NCBI GenBank assembly: GCA_020080175.1 | Contig: JAGHQL010000042.1 | Coordinates: 111,532 to 154,387, forward strand | From: Glutinoglossum americanum | Taxonomy: Eukaryota > Ascomycota > Geoglossomycetes > Geoglossales > Geoglossaceae | Length of the DNA stretch: 42,856 nt | Direction: 5' to 3' | In this document: positions 29,655 through 42,382 of the stretch, in pieces | Layout of the letters: each line of letters starts with the position of its first letter | Numbering within the stretch: position 1 is the first letter of the stretch | Position numbers and translations under genes: made by a program | The notes under the pieces: generated by a model | What the model was told of the DNA's origin: nothing | The model's input: only the letters and a program-made list of their open reading frames with translations | Database searches by the model: none

Positions 29655-32600
29655 CTATGCTACGGCTTGAACGAAATTGCTAGAAATTGCTAGTTCAACC
29701 CAACTCAGGCATGCTTGCTTGCTTGGTTGTAACCCCCAGACCGCGGCGGAATTCAATTGTCATTCTTCCTCCCTAAAGGAGATTTGTAAAGTTCCACGAG
29801 AAATATCTGTCTTCTCCGTTGCTGAGAAGATGTACGATACCACCATTACTGGCGCAGGGTGGATACCCGATGTCCGCGTGAGTTGACTTGTGTTGTGTCA
29901 AGGCAAGCTGACAAGCGAACAGGAAGAAAACCTCGTGCTGGTATTGTGGAGGGTAATTCTGGGCCCGCTTATGCATGATAATCTTGGCAGGGGCAGGCCT
30001 ATTCGCGGCTCCACCGCTCGTTGGAGTCAATCATTCTTCTATCCACCGGTTGAACTTTAGCCTCCATGGTATCAACACCAGCCGTGTCGACACCACACTG
30101 ATTAGCACCGGGCCGTCCTACTGAAGAGTATCTGCGCATGCAGCGAGCTTCTCCGCCACCGCCCTAACTTCTAAGCTAAGCCTGTCCCAGTCCGCTTTCC
30201 GCCTCTCTGTAGCCTGCACAAACGCCTACGCTCATCGTCGATAATTGTCATCTCAACTGCATAGGAGTAGAGCGTTGTTGGAAGACAAGGAAAAAGTAAG
30301 GTAGCCAGTACCGGCACACCCCATTTCGAGTCGGCCACACCCTTCCGTTTTGATGCGGCCACACCCCATCCAATCTGTTAATCCTTCTCTGTCAACACGG
30401 CATACCGTGTCACATTGATTGCAGGGCCATCCTTTGTTTTCGCAAGATACCCACCAACCGCATTCGCTGTGATGGCTGCGAGGCAGTCTAAAGCCCAGAT
30501 AGGCGGCGTCGATCTCTTCTCCTTTGGCGATGGGAGACACCACCCACCAGAGAGTTTCGGGCTTCCGTATTTGCTAGCTGAATCGCACCAAACGAACCGC
30601 TAGATGGTAGCTGATGGGTGACAACCGGAGGACACTACGATTCGCCCCTTCCACGCCGCCAAATGCTAGTATCCCTTTTTAGGCTGTTGCTGAGTGGTGA
30701 GATAATGGAAGATCCACCTGATAGTAATATTCCTTGAGCGTATAGGAAATCGAGTAGAAAAAGCGGCGGAGGAAGGGGTGGGGAGGGCATGGTCCACCAT
30801 AGCCTGTTTCGCCCTTGGCGCTCACCGGAAATACACCGCCTTCTGAACAGATGGCCACCGCCCCTGCAGGCCTCAGCAAGATATCCCATCCGTCTCCTGC
30901 CTACACTGGACCAGGACACAAAATTTTTAGAAACCGCACGCTCTCCGAGGGGAGACGCTGAGGGTTGAGTTGAGGGTGCGGTCGGCCGCTCTGGAGACAT
31001 TGGGGGGTCGGATCCCTGCGATTAAACGGGCTGATCGGAAGGCTTGTAGTCCCTATTAGCTCGACTCCAGAGAAGTATGTCGAGATCGGATACCGGGAAG
31101 TCCGGTTTCTGAAAAGGTAATTCTATTCCGGGAGTCCATACTCCAGGGGGTGCAACAGAAAGGGAACCCTCTCATTAGGGTTGATAGTCTTTCCTGGATG
31201 CTTGGGAACGTTCACCGATGGTAGCACTATGCCCCTACAAAGTCCCAACAGGACTCTCCCACCAAAATGATTTCCCTGGACTGAGGTCGTCAATCTCTGC
31301 GTTCGTAGCTTTCGGCTGGGTCCCACCGGGGATTTGCCACACCGAGGGTCTGAGTCTGCGATGGCTTGGGGATGCGCTTAGGCCTCGCTCTGGGAAGCGC
31401 CAGAGGCATAATAGACACTCATTTTGCTTCGGGTATCTCCTGGGCAGAGCTCTTGCTCGTTCATATAAACGTGTTTTTAGTAGGTAGCTGGTCTGACGAC
31501 TATGGAACTCAAGCTCTTGTACGAAATGTGTAGGCAGACCCTGCGTCAGCTTAGGCTCCATTACCCTACCTAGGCGTACCTCGATTCAACCCATTTTCCT
31601 CGACACTGCCTGCCGCAAGCGGAGTATCGGCGGTTGACAAGGAGTCAATGGCGGGCGCCATAAACGCCCAGAGGTTGGGCTAGAGGGCCCCTATCTGCTC
31701 CTATGGGTGCTGTAATAACACCCACTGCCCGGTTCGCTGCTGATTTGGAGTGGTGCAACGCCAACACTCGAATAACATGCTCTCCTGATGCCAGGTACCG
31801 AAAGAAATGGTTAGTGTTGGAGATGGTACAACATTGGGAGTCTCGCTCGACACGGCGACGTCACTTCACCGCTGGCCACACTGCCCTCCCACGCTCTCTC
31901 TAAAATCCCCCGCCCAAGCGTCACCACGCGCCTCATCCGTAGCCCTATGGAGAGCTGTGGGGCCTTTGGAAAGGTGGCGTTTGTATCTGCCGCTTGAATT
32001 CCAATTCGGCTCCGGGTAGTCCTTCCGAAACCTGCCGAGAAGACTGGAGGCTGCTAGTCAAATTGAAAATTTAAAACCAAAATATATGGTAAGGTACATT
32101 GGTCGCCCAGCCCGACTGGCCAGACAGTCGTCACAAGGGTCGCCTTCGTTCATGCGTGGTGACTTGAGTAGACCTTCCTGGCTGGGCGAGATCGCATGCC
32201 GCCTGTTATGCCCTCCAGTGCAGGCGAAATTAGCCAATGTCCAAATTCCCTAGTTGAGCTCGTCGACGCCCCGCTCGAGCTCGCAGTATTCCTAGAGCTT
32301 CCGTAAGGACGAGACGTGAATTGGTTGCTAGAAGGAGTGGGTGGAGTCCCCCGGCCTGAGATTGCTAGTGGCTGTCAAGACACCGCCCGGTCGAGCACAT
32401 CCTACCATCCACCTAGTTGGTGGCTGGAGCAAGGGGAGTCCCATAGCCTGAGACCGCTAGTGGCTGTGAAACTACTGAGGTGATGGTGAGAGCAAATCTA
32501 ATGTTGCACACGATAGCAGCCCATGCACTGGAGAACCACTTGCTCTGCCAGCTGGCGAGATCCCCAGGCCCCGCGCTCGGCCGGCACCGTGTCCTCTCTG

Positions 32601-35600
32601 GGATCGGCAAATATCTTTGGTAGCCTCCGCTCGTCGCGACAAGTAACTTGACGCGAGGGATAAAGTGGTGAATACCTCTTATCAGAGAGCGGTTTACCTG
32701 GCGGGTCGCCATTGCGAGCACTTGGGTAAATGTTCTAAAGCTCCCTGCGCTTGGGGTAAACCGAACTAGGCCTCGATCTCCTGCGCGTGCTGTGGATCGC
32801 GCTAACAAGAACCAGCACATACATAGTGTGCACGTATCTCCAGTAACCTGCGAAACAACCCAGGAAGGTGGGGCTGGATGTGTTTAGGGGACGATTTGCT
32901 TCGAAACCAAGGAGGGCATTCTTTTTGCACACCCAAACGCCGCAGTGGTTCCTCTGTCTGCTCTGAGTGCATCTGTCGTTACATAAGATTCTTCTCTGAG
33001 AGCGAAGTTGAAGAGGGGGGGGGGCGGAACTGGGAGCGGAGGTGATGAATTTTACCTAGGTATTCGGGATGGCGGCGGGCTGGCTAGTGGAGCCTGGTAT
33101 TCGGTGACCGGTGCGATTTCTCTGAGGCTAGACTAAACATTATCCCTGCAGACACTATAGGTCGTAGAGATCGTTGATATATATGGGACGAGGGGGCACC
33201 GGCGCTTCCGCCTTTATCGGGTTAGGCGGAATCTTATGTGCCTTAGCATGAGTTGTGGTTTATTTTCGGCTTGGTGATGTGTGTTCGCTCCTAGTAACGA
33301 TTGCCGTCCCCTCGATCCCGTGGTTCTCTAAGTCGGCCAACCCGTGGATGGCCCCCCCTTATCTGCCCCACATCCTGAACGGCATGCAGCATTCCCGCCG
33401 ATCTGCCGTCTCGAAATGCCCAAAGTCGGTCGTTTCTCGGGGGAAAGTAATTCGTCGTCATCACTAGTGGTGGGGTAGAAGAGAAGCGCACTGAGCAGAG
33501 TGGTCCTGGTATTACCTGCAGCTTCCACTACGTCCATGCCTGTAAGCACGGGGTGAGTGACTCCAGCAACTAGCTCGAAGCAATTCCTAACTCCTTTCGC
33601 CACCGCGATCTCTCTTATTATCTTGTGACAGATGTTGCTGGCTTCATTGACTAGCGTAACGCAGTGGCTGGAGTCAGCTTTCGGGGACTCCTTGTGATAA
33701 CAGGAAGGGTCTATTAGAAGGAGCAACCACCCACCAGCGATGCAATAGCGCCCCGAGTGATGAGAAGGGGGAGACGGGGGTGGAGGCGAAAGAGAGTGGT
33801 GATACCTCTGAGAAGCGCTTAAGTAGATCGCCGTGCTCGAGATGGGCACAGCCAGGGATATATCGATTCCCCAGTTCCCTTTGCCAATATGGCTGCTTCT
33901 GGGTATCAGCCTGGATTGCCAATGGGGATGAAGGGCTTGGGTTGACATCAGGGAGATTGGATCGCAGACGCATTGGTAAGGCCTGGCATCGATAGGCCTG
34001 GCAGACGGATTTGGAACCCTACCCAAGGCTCCGATAGTCCCTAAGCACGACTTGGTAGCGGTTGGAAATCTGGTATTGAAATTTCGTGGTCCTCAGTGGC
34101 CTCCCCGTTGGTAGGGAGTTGAGACTCTCGTCGTAATCGTCACCTCTTCCTTATGCGGTTATATTTGAGCCCCCATAGTATTTGCGAGTTCTGCTGGCCA
34201 TTCAGGAGGCTCCCTCGATGCCATTAAGCAGATGTAGTCTCACCGCCTGCCTTTAGGCCAAGGTTCCCAAATGTTCCTGTCACCCACCCGGGGCTACAAA
34301 GACAAGATTAGAAATCCAGGAATCCGAATTAACGGAGCGTAGGGGATGGGCTACATACACTGTTTTTGGATGCCGTTGAATCCATTTCGTGATGATGTTG
34401 TGTGGATAACGTAGGTGGTTAGCTGCTTCCGTATTCGCTTTACATGGACTATTCTACCCCGCCTCCGGCAGCACCCGCTATACGCGAACAAGCGCATTCA
34501 ACTCGTAATATTTGCCAACGTAGATGCCAGTGACAGCGCCGCTTCGCTGCTGCCTTAAACAGATGGAAGGCGCCTGCTTCCTGCCTATTGCTAGGGCCGT
34601 GGCTGTTGGAAGGGCCTATTGAGAATGCGTGTCCGGTAGTGCTGTCTGCTAAAATATTTCCGGGGATTCTAGGCGCCCGCTTCCCTCAAAACCTCCCGGA
34701 TACGCCCCTGGCCGGCAAACGCACAAATAAACGGGACGGAGCTGTCCCAGCTTTCGACCCAAGCTAGCGGTCGTAGGCTGCCTAGTGATGCCGCCCAAGT
34801 TGCTTGTGAGGACGTCTCCCTACCGGACCCCGGGGCCGGGGATCGAGCAGAGACCACCGCCTCTTCTAGACTGGGGCTATCGGGGTAGTCTAGGGCGGTA
34901 ATATTAGCTAAGCCATAGTCGTCTAACAGGTCCTTGCTGTTCCGCTTTCCGCTCTGGAGGTGTTTCAAATATCCTCATAGCGTTTGCGGTGCGATCTTCT
35001 CCCTTCATCTGGGGGATGCGCACAGGTGATCAAGAAAATGCTCCTAACATTTCGCAGAATCAAGAATCTCTACCTGGGCCTCCGTGGCTGTCGAAACGAA
35101 GGAGGCTGCTCGCGCACTTTGAGCCATGACATAAGAATGAGTCGCTGGTACCCACCAAACAGCAATATTGCCCGCTGAAGCTCAGGAGTTGCAAACCCCC
35201 CTGGCTCTAATCTCATGGTATGGTTTATGTCCGTGATCTGAAAGTGCAATGACCTTAGCTGGGTGGAGTAGAGAGATGGAGGGAAAGGGACGGTGGTATA
35301 CTCACATCGGAATATCGGTTGGGATTCGGAGGGATCCGGTAGGTAGGGGGGGAAAATGCACATCCTTCCCTTGTATATAGTTGTCTCAAGATATGGATGG
35401 GATGAGAGCAGATGAGTCAACATCTCTCCCCCTTCTTGTCTCAAAAATCGTGCGTGTCCCACTTGCAGACTTCCAAATTGTCCACCCCATTTAAAATATT
35501 GCCTGTAGTCGAACTGCGCTGGGCAAAGCCTCCTCATTTTGCGTCTTTTCTCTGTGGCTAAGAGCCTTGACGCGCGTCTATCCCCTCGAGGCGCACAGCC

Positions 35601-36183
35601 TTGCGGTGCGCGTTAGGAATTGAGTCCCGGGGGAAAGCTATGATGGGCCTCGCCAGCCGCTAAAACACACGGACGTTTGGGGACCGCATGTCGATTGCCA
35701 TGTCAACTAGGCCAAAGCGCCGATTCTAGCACACTCGTGGGCCATCATAGGACCGGAACCGCTCCTATAGGGCCGCACTTCCCCACATCCTCTTAACCCA
35801 ATATGACCAGATACTGATGGACCCCTTTGCTCCACCTTCCTTACTTGTTTTCCCCGCCCCCACGCCTACGTAGCTGCGTTGAGCGCCATGACTGCTGACT
35901 CTACTCTGGCCTGCGGACTGAACCTAGCCATCTCTGGTAACTATGGCCACTATTTGGGTTCGAGGAAGCGGTGGATTTTCGCAAGACCCCTACACAGGCT
36001 GACCCGGTCGCCCCATAGCGGCCCGGCCGTATCTATTCCCAACACGGCACTAATCCACTTGGTATCCCTGGCAAAAAATAAGGCCTTTCCTGACCCAAAT
36101 TGTTAACGGGCTGGGAATGGTGCAGCCCGACTTGGCTCCTCGAGAAGAATTAGACCCTCACTGTTTGTAGTGCGGCAAGTCGC
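29655..36183. other. Long stretch with no recognisable gene
   Basis: No ORF on either strand shows a domain. The longest frames (33328-34026 and 35070-35537, minus) look like chance or unrecognisable decay. A G10 run is at 33015-33024. A two-copy direct repeat near 32.4 kb is listed separately. Confidence 0.45.
32317..32478. repeat. Two-copy direct repeat, period 92 bp
   Basis: GGAGTCCC (32343 and 32435) is followed in both copies by GCCTGAGA, GCTAGTGGCTGT and a short purine run. The preceding TTGGT-GCT-GGAG stretch is also shared. Differences are mostly transitions. It is non-coding as far as I can tell. Confidence 0.6.
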
Positions 36184-36549
36184 TTACACCTTGCCCGGAC
36201 GCCATTTATGGTCCCGCAGGCGGACGGACGACAGGAAGCTGGCGAGGGGGAGGAGAGGTACGGGGGCAGCGAGCGAGAGGAAAAGCACGTCGATGGCGGC
36301 GAGTGGGAGAGGGATCATCCACGGCGTGGGCGCTAGGGCCGGGATCGCGGCGAGGAAGCACGGAAGCCCGAGGTCCCACGGGAGCGGGGTCGCGACGGCC
36401 AGGACTGATGGCTGTAAGGGCAACAGCAGCCACAGAGGGCCTAGGAATGCGAGTAGGCGGCGGCACGGGAGCAGGAGCTGACCTAGGATCTGGCTAAGGG
36501 AGCACTGCAGATCAGCACCACGTCAGGAGATGAACGGAAAGGGACTTAC
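36184..36549 (-). pseudogene. GC-rich fragment encoding a hydrophobic, possibly multi-pass membrane protein tail
   Basis: On the minus strand, from about 36490 to the stop at 36184, one frame reads ILGQLLLPCRRLLAFLG, then PLWLLLPLQPSVLAVATPLP, LAAIPALAPTPWMIPLPLAA and FLSSVRLRDHKWRPGKV, giving three likely membrane segments and a basic tail. Just upstream is a plausible 45-nt intron (36549-36505: GTAAGT, CTGAC, CTGCAG). The upstream exon could not be identified, so this is at best a 3' remnant. GC bias could also produce such a frame by chance. No family named. Confidence 0.3.
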
Positions 36550-37370
36550 CGAGGGACACTTGGTCTGGGGAGGGACTGCAACCCCCAAGAACCGGCTGGC
36601 AAGACGGTGGTGGCAGGAGCCACCAGTAGGAGGTTCGGAGCAGAGGGAAACGGGACCGCTAGCGAATGGGACAGCACCTACGAGGCCGCGAGGGCGCGGA
36701 AGAGAGGAGAGTCGTCAACCATAGCGAGGGTTGGGGGTAGAAAGGAGAAGGAGAAACGATCGGATGTGGTGTCGTAGACGACGCGACGGGAGAGTTGCGA
36801 ATGGCTGTGTCGCTGATGAAGCGGAGCATTGGAGCCGCTGTTCCGTATTCATAGGTATTGTCCTGCGCCCCGCTTCAGCGTTTTTCGATGTAGTAGTGAG
36901 TTGGTCAGGTTCTAGGCGTATCCGGACTAACCCCTGTCCATGTTGAGGGTCCGAAGAGGGAACGAAATGAGCTTTGACTTAAGCTACCGCGGTGTAGGCT
37001 TAGCCCCGTTATCAACTGGGGGGGTTCTGCCAACAGCTTGTCCAGGATCCAGCTTCTAAGGCGTGCCGACGCACCGGGCTTCGCTGAATGAGCCCAGGAC
37101 CCCAGGGCTTAATACTTTCCCGCGAAACTGGAAGTCGGTCTCACTGGTATGGGGGCGGCCCAAAGGTAGCCCCGAAGCCATCATGGGATGTGTTGATGGG
37201 TGGACAGTATCGCTAAGGGAGCGATCTGGCGACATACGGGGGTGCTCTGGCCCCCGGCAGTATACCTTCTGTCTTGAGCTTCATATATGGAATGCACTTG
37301 AATTGGATATGCGTAAGGGCGGTGATTGCCTCTCCCTCATGGTCTATCTCACCAGCGAGCGAACCACCAA

Positions 37371-37397
37371 GCCGAGCGAAGCCGAGCGAAGCCGAGT
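37371..37397. repeat. Decamer tandem repeat, nearly three copies
   Basis: GCCGAGCGAA occurs at 37371 and 37381, followed by GCCGAGT at 37391. Short and simple; probably slippage. Confidence 0.7.
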
Positions 37398-38042
37398 GGG
37401 GGCTTTGAGCTGCTACTAGGGTAGGGGAAGCCTTCCGGGGCTCCGAGATGTAACACCTATCGTTCGAGGCCCCTTCCCTAGGTTTTCCCCGACCGTATGG
37501 TCTTCCGTGAGTATCGTTGAGGCCCTGCAGTTTGCGCAAGTGCATTCCAGGCAAGCTGCTCGTTTTGACGGTGTCGGGGGAGGGAGCTGCCCGAGCTTGG
37601 GGCCTGGCTCATTTTGTTAGTACTTTCGCTCCTGCTGCGACTGTAGGAAGTCGATAGCTTCGGGGAGTCATTCGCCCGGCCGGGGCGAGGACATCGCGAA
37701 CGGCGGCCGGACAGTGGTCTGGACTTCTTGCGGACTGCTGCAGAGATAGAAAACCTACCACGCGGTTGGCACACGCTGAACAAGACGGTGGGATTAGACT
37801 TACTGGGTTGTACGGCTTCTTCAACAGTGCACACCATTCGTAGCGCTGCCCTCCATGCGGCGGCAGCACTGCAGCGATGCCTCCTCGCCATAGCGCTCCG
37901 GGAAGACAGTGCTCGCGCTGAACGTTGAGCATGCTATCCAAGACTTTAGCCAGATCCGGGCCCATAGGTCACTTCTTCCGCTTAGCCGGTACCTTGAATC
38001 CAAGGGATGTGGAGATAGCGTTCGGCGGTTGGTTTTAACGTC

Positions 38043-38061
38043 GGGGGGGGGGGGGGGGGGG
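38043..38061. repeat. G19 homopolymer
   Basis: Nineteen consecutive G on the plus strand, directly after ACGTC and before TTTCTC. Such runs are prone to length error and can mark contig joins or gap closure. Confidence 0.9.
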
Positions 38062-39839
38062 TTTCTCATCTCGCACCTAGTTGCCCACTTAATATACTGT
38101 GGGCTCAGGACGCGACCACACTGAGGCCAGAAGCCATCATCTCCCGCCGTGGCTGGTTATGCGAATGGGGTACTACTAGGTTGCTTTCTGGGCGTAGCAT
38201 CCAGATGACAGCTCTGCACCGGTGGGCCGTCAGAGGGGCACGAGCTCCGTGGCTAGGGTCGTTGTGCAACCGAATGACCCAAGTCCCCCATTCCGGCCTG
38301 GTCGACGCACGGCTGGCAGTATATTCGATACCTAACAGGCCCAGCAACACCTCCGCTAACCACATCACAAGAGGCCACTCCGCAGACAAGGTGGTTCATG
38401 TTCGCCTCTCCGCATCACCACGTTCGCCAGGATGCCGCAAATATAGACCGAGGGGGCGATTCTCAAGCTGTGATTGTGCGGCTACATCGTAGAGGAATTG
38501 AACCTCTGGGCAGGAAGCCTTGGGGGACCGGCAGTTGGGTCCTACGAGCCCTCCGCATCCATACACCTTCGAATAAGTTGCCGCGAGGCCCAGAGGCGCA
38601 GCAATCCTGCCGACTTGCTAATTCCTTGAAGGTTATGGGTGCTGGAACTAAGGACGAAGGCGCTAACTAACCACCGTGACGTCGCTCAATCTTAGCAAAC
38701 GATTGGCGGTGCGACGAAGGGGGAGCCGATGTAAACCTACCCCGAAATCAACGCGTCCCCGATGCCGCTTCGCGACCGGGCGCTCCAAACTGCCATCTAG
38801 CCCTCCAGACAGATACTGCCTACCAGAAGTACGGCGCCGGGGGCCAACGAATCACGAAATCTCGGACATGGGATGGTTCCGGGCTGATCCGCCCCTGGCT
38901 GGGTCCAATTTTCCGTACCTGAAACCCCTAGTAAATCAAATATCTACCCTCGATACAACCAGCCAGCCCTGGTAGAGCAATTGATAATGCGACCTGCAGG
39001 TGATAAGAGCGTAGGGGTAGACGTTAGTTATTTCTTCCCCCGAAATGCCAGTAGAAGGTGGGGTCGTCAGGTTGGTGGAGGCGCTGTGTCGGCACTCCTC
39101 GTTGAGGGACCGGAATCTCGACCGGCCAGTCATTCTATTGGTAGGGAAGGTGTCTGAGAGACTCCGAGGTTGTGTTTCTGGTCGCAAAGTTCCGTGCTTG
39201 GTCTGTTTCTGCAATACTCGGCACTCCACCTCTCGCGGGCGCAGGCGCCTCAAAGGTCCGCTTCATCCGCGGTGCTATATACTCGATACTATTGAGCACT
39301 ATAGCTGGGGCTGACCGCGCCCAACGGGAAATTGTCGAGTGACGGCACTCCAGCGTTAATTAACACCTATGGGTGGCCTTTCAATCGGTCAACGGAGCGT
39401 CGGGGGTGGTAACATGTGATTCCGTGGCCACTGAGTCCACAGTGTATTGATTAGTGTTCTTTCCCCTCTGGGAAGCGAACGGCCGATATAGCTCCACTGG
39501 TGGTGGTCATGGATCCCTGTGCGCAAAGATAGGACCAAAAGCGGCACGCGGGAGTGCATACGGAATCCCCAAACGTCTGATGGATCCTATGGTTTGTCCT
39601 AAGTCGAACCTCTGGAGGCAGCGATAGAGGCACCAGGCCGTAGCTGGGTGGTCATGGCTACAGCGGACCAGCAGAAGGAAAGAACAAACTAGGAGAGGGC
39701 CCGGGTACGTGCCGAAGTAGAAGTGAAGGAGGAGGCAGCACTACTTGTTGAGTGCCACCACTTTCGGACCCCCCGGCCGCCAAAATGTTTCGCTGCTGGT
39801 GTCCTACGGGAATAGGGTTTGGGATTTAGGCGGTGGTAG

Positions 39840-39979
39840 AACGAACACCGAGAATGACCTTGGTGAGCATCAGAGCGATTGCAACTGTAGCCGGGCTCAA
39901 CTCCGATGCATTTCGCACAACGAATGCAGGGTATGGGGGGAGCTGTCTCCGTAGGAGGGTTGGCGGTGAGGGTATCCAT
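39840..39979 (-). pseudogene. Cys-rich (zinc-binding-like) protein fragment
   Basis: From a possible ATG at 39979 the minus strand reads MDTLTANPPTETAPPIP followed by CIRCAKCIGVEPGYSC and SRCSFYHRLN. The CxxCxxC...C...C spacing resembles small fungal Cys-cluster proteins, but the final cysteine expected after SRCxxC is Tyr/His here. The frame continues to 39689 without further motif. It could be a decayed gene 5' end or chance; family unknown. Confidence 0.3.
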
Positions 39980-40426
39980 CGCGGGGGGGCAGTAGCTATT
40001 GGCACTTCGACGCCGGTGATAAAATACTGGGCGTGAGTTTCGAGAGAGGAATGGAGAATGGTGGTAGTTGTCTGGCCCTAGGTGCATGACATGGCGTATG
40101 CCATCACACGGTGACTTGCGGCCTCGCGTGGGGAGTCCCCTGACCGCCATCGGAGGTGCCTTATTCACCCGTTCTACGCGGGGCCAACATTTTTTCGACC
40201 ATATTATATCCTAGTCCACCGTAAAACGCAGTGCACCGACTTGTTGGGGCGAGTGTACTCCCAGGCCCCCCCAGCTGGGCTGGTAATCTCCAGGTGAAAG
40301 CATATCATGGGGCTGGTACGAAGCCCTTTAATGATAGCTGGATTTTCCAAACTGGTGGAGGGACTCCACCACATAGGCTACCGGCATGACTTCAGTAGCG
40401 ATAGCTCGCATATCCCACAGGGGAGA

Positions 40427-40537
40427 TGCTGCCCATGACAGCGGGGTCCGGCCGCCGCGGCCGCCCTCCGAATCCGGGTCGACACCGTCCTTCGCAAGGA
40501 GTAGTATCACCGCCGCCTCGTGGCCATTCCCGGCCGA
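40427..40537 (-). pseudogene. Single ankyrin repeat, remnant of a fungal ankyrin protein
   Basis: The minus strand reads SAGNGHEAAVILLLAKDGVD followed by PDSEGGRGGRTPLSWAAS. This is the NGHExxVxLLLxKDGVDPDS...GxTPLSWAA form characteristic of ankyrin tails in fungal NACHT/NLR-type and lipase-type proteins. Only one unit survives; the flanking frame (40328-40696) does not contain a second repeat. I read it as a fossil of a larger gene. Confidence 0.6.
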
Positions 40538-41876
40538 CAGAGTAAATACCATGCATATATTCTGAGTCTCGGCAATAGCAAAGAAAGGCCCTACGGGCAG
40601 GGCACCCAAGCGGTTGACGAGCACTAGAGGGTGGGGTGGTTTGATAATAAAACTCTCTGGTTCCCTAGCATATCTTATCGCTATCAGCACCCGCATATTT
40701 AGCGGAAAAGACTGAAAGAGGGCGGACTAACGGTGTGCTGACAGCTAAGGAATTGGGCCTGGGCTAACCCCCCGATGACGGGCCAACCAGGCGCAAAGCA
40801 AGAAGATGTCCGCCTTCCGATATCCCCAAAGGGCGAACCCATCCCCGGATGTCCTGCGGTAGGCCCAGAAGAGAAACGCGCATGCACTGACGCTTCCTGA
40901 ACCACTGATCAGCCGATAGTATCCCTGTGCTGGCGCTCTCGGGTGCGGTAGAGAGATTCTTGAGATTTGGAAGGATAACACCAAACGAAATGATGTCACC
41001 ACGAACTAGCATGGTAACGTCCTCAGCGCAGGAGGCCCCTCACTAGCCCCCATCTCTTCTGGGAAAAGGCAGGGACCCTCTCCATCCTTAGCCTCCCTGC
41101 GGGGGTCTCACGAGCAAGTCTTCATCGGCATCACCCCTGCCATACCCGGCTCGAAGATCCATCCATGGTTGCCGATTTGGAGGCTCAGATCCTAGGCACG
41201 AACTCACCCCCCATCGCCAAGAATTCAGCGGCAACGCAAGCCCATTGCGTCCCAGGGGCGCCTCTAGGATGACTCCAGGAGTGTATAACGCATTTTCGAA
41301 GGCATTAAGCGCCTCGGGCTAGCTCGTAAAGTCGGAGTGGCGGAAGCAGTTGCTACGGTGAAGCACGGGGTATCAGGGATCCGGGCATAAAACCCATTTA
41401 ACATGGAGCGTGTGGGGCCCCCATTGCGAAGGACTCCCGTCTCGTTGAGTGTGAGGAGACGGACATCTGTGCTTTGGCCGTCTCCCCTAGGGCTCCACGG
41501 TTGCTCATTCCCCTACGCAAGGGCGCAGCAGGAGGCCCTCTAGCCAAGTTGATGTATCAAGGGCGACTGCCAGTAAGTAGGACCACGTCCAGAGAGGCTC
41601 TCAGCACAATCTAGTGACACCCTCCTGGGTCGCCAGTCTTTCGGTCTAGGGTCCCGCCTAGAGAAACCCCTTAGCCTATCTGGGTTCTCTACAAGACTAT
41701 CTTCCCCAGGGAAAACGAAACCTGGGGCCGGCCACAACCTCGCTCTTGGGGTCCCGTGGTGCGGGACTGGGGCGCTGTTGCGTTTGTGGTGGCTGTGTGC
41801 CTGTTCCTAGCCTTGGAGGCTCTAACCGCCCCGGACAATCACTACTTGATCAAGTTCCGTCCCTGCCATGTAGGGG
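40538..41876. other. No recognisable gene
   Basis: Decayed or intergenic sequence between the ankyrin fossil and the palindrome at 41877. ORFs at 40745-41012 (minus) show no domain. Confidence 0.45.
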
Positions 41877-41908
41877 CGAGCGGGAGGCAGGCCTCTGCCT
41901 CCCGCTCG
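41877..41908. repeat. Perfect 14-bp palindrome near the fungal/bacterial boundary
   Basis: CGAGCGGGAGGCAG (41877-41890), loop GCCT, CTGCCTCCCGCTCG (41895-41908). All 14 positions pair. It lies about 150 bp left of the first sequence that reads as bacterial. Perfect palindromes are frequent sites of chimeric joins, but it may equally be an unrelated hairpin. Confidence 0.8.
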
Positions 41909-42052
41909 AGTCTCTCGGTGTACTCCACCAAGTCACTCGTAGACTTGAGTGCCCGGAAAAGGAGGTTGGCGGGATTGGAAGGGGAGTCAGTGGAGTGGGA
42001 GGGCGAGTTGGTAGGGGGTCGCCGAACTCGAGAAGACGGTTCGCGACCTTCG

Positions 42053-42358
42053 AAGCTTTATGTCCCAGACGACGATCTCGGCTTTCGTCCAAGGCGCCGC
42101 CGATCCAACCTTCAACAGGTCGGCGGCGGCCTGCGCCGGGCTAGCGTCTGCGACATCCCGCCGAACGATCAGACTCTTTCCGTCGGCGGTCCAGAGCATT
42201 TGCCCGGCGGTGGCCCCGCACGCCGTCTCGGGCGCCAACATCACGTAAGCGTCCTTTTCACCCGCCGCCATCGTGCGCCTCAGTTCGGGTGGCTCCGACT
42301 GCTGAACGAAGAAGGCGAGAAGCGGCGCGAACATCTGACGTGTAGCATACGACGGCAT
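42053..42358 (-). CDS. 5' part of a beta-propeller (PD40/WD40-like) protein, bacterial-looking, probably truncated
   Basis: From ATG 42358 the minus strand reads MPSYATRQMFAPLLAFFVQQ, then LRRTMAAGEKDAYVMLAPE, GQMLWTADGKSLIVRRDVAD and WTKAEIVVWDIK. The W-x-x-D-G-K-S-L-I-V and E-I-V-V-W-D-I blocks are typical of TolB/WD40-like propeller blades. A weak signal peptide may start at an alternative ATG (42334). The frame stays open to 41987, but past VWDIK (about 42053, at an AAGCTT site) it no longer looks like a propeller, so the gene is probably cut there. The start is 24 bp from msrB, divergent. No fungal homologue of this arrangement is known to me; I infer bacterial origin. Confidence 0.5.
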
Positions 42359-42382
42359 GCCGCGACGTAGGAACAAAGACCT

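Larger units (their letters stand above)
36550..39839. other. No recognisable gene
   Basis: Contains a decamer repeat (37371-37397) and a G19 run (38043-38061), listed separately. Several ORFs near 37.5-38.1 kb overlap on both strands without a recognisable domain. Confidence 0.45.

Noticed and set aside
38491-38507. tRNA T-arm-like sequence on the minus strand (AGAGG-TTCAATT-CCTCT)
   Set aside because: No matching acceptor stem, D-arm or anticodon arm could be placed upstream.
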